This document shows positions 21,414 through 23,843 of a stretch of DNA of 23,843 bases, in pieces. The position numbers were made by a program, and so were the translations under genes. A model generated the notes under the pieces. It had not been told where the DNA came from and ran no database searches. It saw only the letters and a list, made by a program, of their open reading frames with translations. The DNA is from a virus, in IMG/VR virus record IMGVR_UViG_3300021197_000302, positions 1 through 23,843 of that record. The stretch is one strand, 5' to 3'. Numbering within the stretch: the stretch's first letter is position 1; the number at the start of each line of letters is the position of its first letter.

Positions 21414-23110
21414 AATGTTCGGATGGTGTAATTGTTGGGAATACTTGTTTGGGGTTTGGATTGGTCCGTCATGGCTTGACCAATGGACATGATGAGTGAA
21501 ACAATACCGTCAATTTTGTCGCCTGACTTTTCCTTGTCGGGTTTGATGTTGCCCGATGGGTCCATCCTCAACACGACGTTCCCGAACATCCAACGGATCA
21601 CGGGATCACCACCATGATGGATTCGACCTTCACTCATGAGTCGTTCCAATTCTTTGGATGGTGCGGACATACTGACAAACCCTTGGCCAAATGGCGCGAC
21701 GTTGATTCCATCGGCGGCGAGATTCAAAACACATTGGGATGAATTGAAACGGTCAAACGCGATGGCCTCGATTTTGTATCGGGTGGCGAGTGCGTCGGAA
21801 TCGTACTTGACCCGCCCGTCCTCGATATGGTATCCAGTGACGAACCGTCGAATTGAATCGTAGTCGGTGACGTTGCCATCGGTGATGAATACGTTTTCCA
21901 GGTTTGCGAAATCCTCGTACATGCGGGACCCTGTTGACTGGATACGTTTTTCGACCGCGTCTTCGGGCAACCAAAACCACGATCGTGTGATGTATCCACC
22001 TTCGTGTGGCCAAACCAATGTGAGGGCGGTGATGTCGCCAACGGACGCGAGGTCGAGTCCACCCCAACATGGTTGTGTGGGGTTGGGTTCAATGATCGTG
22101 TCACCCTGAACAACGACGTGATCGGGAATCCATGTCGCCGATGATGACACCCATTCGTTCATGTGTTTGGTGCGGAAATTCACCAACATGGACCCACCAT
22201 AGTTTTGGGACTGGACCAATTCTTTTTCCAGGTATGACGCGGGGATCGACACATCCATTGATGGGTTCGCTTTGATCCACACCGACGGGTCCGTGAAATC
22301 GTCATCATCGTCCAACGTGTACATGAGGGCGAACAAGCTGTCATCGGAGGTTTTGCCCTCCAACACTTCACCCGCGCCCCGCATCAATTGAAAACAAGGT
22401 CCACCGATATTGAATCCCGCGGTGGTGATCACGGCAATGAGTGGGTTGGTGCGCGCCCCTGTTGCCGATTTCAAAACGTTCAACAAGTCGGCGTCCTTGT
22501 GTGCGTGGAATTCATCCAACACCGCACATGACACGGACAACCCGTCGGCGGACTTTGCATCCGATGACAATGGTTCCGCGGTTGAATGTGTGGATTTGAC
22601 CGTGAGGTTGTTTCGGAGTACGGTGACGCGCTTGTTGAGTGCGGGCGATGCCTTGACCATTCGCGTGGCCTCATCATGGGCGATTTTGGCTTGATCCCTT
22701 TTCGTTGCCGCAAACACAACCGACGCGGCGGGTTCATTGTCAAAGTCCAACAACGCCAAACCGATCCCCGCCAACAATTGGGTTTTGCCATTCTTGCGTC
22801 CGACCTGGCAATACAAGGTCGAGAACCGCCGCGATCCGTCGTCCTTTTTCCAACCGAAAATGGAGGCGACGAGGAATTGTTGCCACGGCAAAAGGAGGAA
22901 CGGTTGTCCCGCCCACTTGCCTTTGGTGTGGCTCAAAAACTGTTCGAAAAACTGGATGAATCGGTGGGCGTCATTTTCATCAAACCAAATTCCACGCGAA
23001 TGACCCTCGACCAAATCGTCGATGTGTCTTTGACACGCGAGTCGAACCCACTTTGACGCGACGATGGTTCCGTCGGTCACGTCCTGGGCGTATTGGTCCC
23101 ACGCTGTCAT
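21410..23110 (-). CDS. terL: Terminase large subunit
   Basis: A 566-residue packaging motor of the Terminase_1 (HK97/YmfN-like) type. The ATPase has a Walker A-like QVGRKNGKTQL (104-110) and Walker B CAVLDEFHAH (D199, E200). The nuclease domain has D353 in GGLDLASVGD, D453 in AFDRFNSSQ and D531/D534 in GDKIDGIVSL. It pumps DNA into the prohead through the portal and cuts it. It overlaps the small subunit gene by 4 nt and the next small gene by 4 nt. Length and motifs are complete, so it should be functional. Confidence 0.95.
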   Translation of the reverse strand: MTAWDQYAQDVTDGTIVASKWVRLACQRHIDDLVEGHSRGIWFDENDAHRFIQFFEQFLSHTKGKWAGQPFLLLPWQQFLVASIFGWKKDDGSRRFSTLYCQVGRKNGKTQLLAGIGLALLDFDNEPAASVVFAATKRDQAKIAHDEATRMVKASPALNKRVTVLRNNLTVKSTHSTAEPLSSDAKSADGLSVSCAVLDEFHAHKDADLLNVLKSATGARTNPLIAVITTAGFNIGGPCFQLMRGAGEVLEGKTSDDSLFALMYTLDDDDDFTDPSVWIKANPSMDVSIPASYLEKELVQSQNYGGSMLVNFRTKHMNEWVSSSATWIPDHVVVQGDTIIEPNPTQPCWGGLDLASVGDITALTLVWPHEGGYITRSWFWLPEDAVEKRIQSTGSRMYEDFANLENVFITDGNVTDYDSIRRFVTGYHIEDGRVKYDSDALATRYKIEAIAFDRFNSSQCVLNLAADGINVAPFGQGFVSMSAPSKELERLMSEGRIHHGGDPVIRWMFGNVVLRMDPSGNIKPDKEKSGDKIDGIVSLIMSIGQAMTDQSKPQTSIPNNYTIRTL

Positions 23111-23586
23111 CCCATCGCGCGATGTTTGAGGGATTCATATGGGTCGACCGTGTCGGATTTCAAGTTTGAAAACGACATGAGTTTTTCCCGATCCGCGGGA
23201 CTCAACCCCAATTTGGATGACAACGTCAAAACGTTTTTGGTGGCGCGCTCGAATGCGGTGAACGTCCCCGTGATGTTGGTGGCTCCCGAGTCAAATTCCT
23301 GGACCACGTCATCGAGGTCATTGATTTCGTTGGCGGCCTCAACCATGATGTCGATGTTTTTGGCGAGAATGGACAACAACATCCCGTCGACGGGGTATAG
23401 TACCGACGCGTCATTGAGGTGGTCGATGGTGAGGTCGTAAAATGTACGCGCCCGTTCATTCAGCTTGATGACGGGTTCGGGGAACTCATCGCGATCAACC
23501 GTTGACGCTCGGGGTGTGATGTCACGATCGGGACGGATGGTTCCTTGAATGGCTTTCAATGCCTTTGATTTTGGTGTGGTTCCCAT
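23107..23586 (-). CDS. terS: Terminase small subunit (P27 family)
   Basis: A 159-residue DNA-recognition subunit. The basic N-terminus (KSKALKAIQGTIRPDRD) precedes a helical body (LNERARTFYDLTIDHLND, then MLLSILAKNIDIMVEAAN). The C-terminal LSSKLGLSPADREKLMSF is characteristic of P27-type small terminases. It binds phage DNA and directs the large subunit to it. It overlaps the large subunit gene by 4 nt and the upstream gene's stop by one base (TAATG). Confidence 0.88.
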   Translation of the reverse strand: MGTTPKSKALKAIQGTIRPDRDITPRASTVDRDEFPEPVIKLNERARTFYDLTIDHLNDASVLYPVDGMLLSILAKNIDIMVEAANEINDLDDVVQEFDSGATNITGTFTAFERATKNVLTLSSKLGLSPADREKLMSFSNLKSDTVDPYESLKHRAMG

Positions 23587-23843
23587 TACTCAAAAAAATC
23601 TGTGATGTCGAATCCGCCACCGTTCTCCTCGAATTCATTGATTTCAAATTCCAAATCCTCAATCGCTTCGGAGTTAACCAACGCCCAAACAAGGTTGGTG
23701 ATGTCGATTCCTTTGAATTTGAAACGGACCAATTCAATGGATGACGGCGTTGATGGGTGGCCCGATCCGTCCGTGTAGTATGTGACCTCACGTTCGCCCG
23801 CGTCGAAACTGTATTCGACCTCGATGGGTTCGTTGGATGAGGT
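23586..23843 (-). CDS. C-terminal part of an acidic phage protein (partial)
   Basis: An open frame enters from the right edge and stops with TAA at 23588-23586, sharing one base with the small terminase start. The visible 85 residues (VEYSFDAGEREVTYYTDG near the beginning, LEFEINEFEENGGGF near the end) are strongly acidic, with no recognised motif. No start codon lies in the window in this frame at the edge, so the gene begins outside. It probably belongs to the same leftward unit as the terminase. Confidence 0.7.
   Translation of the reverse strand, partial: TSSNEPIEVEYSFDAGEREVTYYTDGSGHPSTPSSIELVRFKFKGIDITNLVWALVNSEAIEDLEFEINEFEENGGGFDITDFFE

Noticed and set aside
23043-23110. Non-classical Walker A (GRKNGKT) in the terminase as a sign of inactivation
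   Set aside because: This form is usual in Terminase_1-type large subunits, and Walker B and nuclease residues are all present.
23213-23231. Near-match to the palindromic motif (TGACAACGTCAA core) inside the small terminase gene
   Set aside because: It lacks the first T of the core and the flanking bases, points away from any gene start and lies in coding sequence. One near-match of this kind is not surprising.

Overview
The window is part of the genome of a temperate, long-tailed (siphovirus-type) phage with an HK97-like head. The likely host is a member of the Bacteroidota. Three things point there: the integrase has the N-terminal arm-binding region typical of Bacteroidota phage and transposon recombinases; two upstream regions carry TAnnTTTG boxes, the Bacteroidota -7 element; and most starts have A/C-rich leaders rather than Shine-Dalgarno sequences. 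No rRNA, complete tRNA, insertion sequence, CRISPR array or obvious host gene was seen.

Layout. (1) 1-721, rightward: the end of an early operon, with a partial gene, a protein resembling the C-terminal part of phage recombination/annealing proteins, and a small unknown. (2) 723-2060, leftward: a tyrosine integrase with all catalytic residues, followed by a 316-bp non-coding block (2061-2376). That block holds 12-bp direct repeats on both sides, an integrase promoter, a terminator and a short tRNA-end-like sequence; together these look like attP. (3) 2377-4100, rightward: a holin-like membrane protein, a metallophosphoesterase and a small membrane protein. (4) 4079-6717, leftward: small unknown genes, a VRR-NUC nuclease, a T7-lysozyme-like amidase, an XhlA-like membrane protein and another small gene. 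(5) 6719-15276, leftward: a tail tip/fibre fusion, the tape measure, the tail chaperone pair made by a -1 frameshift, the tail tube and a small Cys-rich gene. (6) 15367-16053, rightward: a lone cargo gene resembling an ADP-ribosyltransferase. (7) 16044-23843, leftward: tail completion and head-tail connectors, major capsid, prohead protease, portal, large and small terminase, and a truncated gene at the right edge.

How it works together. Terminase packages DNA through the portal into a capsid matured by the protease. Connectors and completion proteins join it to a tail built on the tape measure with help from the frameshifted chaperone. Amidase and holin-like proteins release virions. The integrase, with the putative attP beside it, provides lysogeny. 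Phage genes lie on both sides of the putative attP, so the sequence appears to be the unintegrated form of the genome.

The most striking unexplained feature is a directional, nearly palindromic 19-nt motif (RAAYTTGACRRCGTCAACS). It occurs four times, each pointing into the start of a transcription unit: holin/phosphoesterase, lysis, tail, and portal/head. It looks like a phage-specific promoter/operator that co-ordinates late genes. No regulator that would bind it is recognisable in the window.
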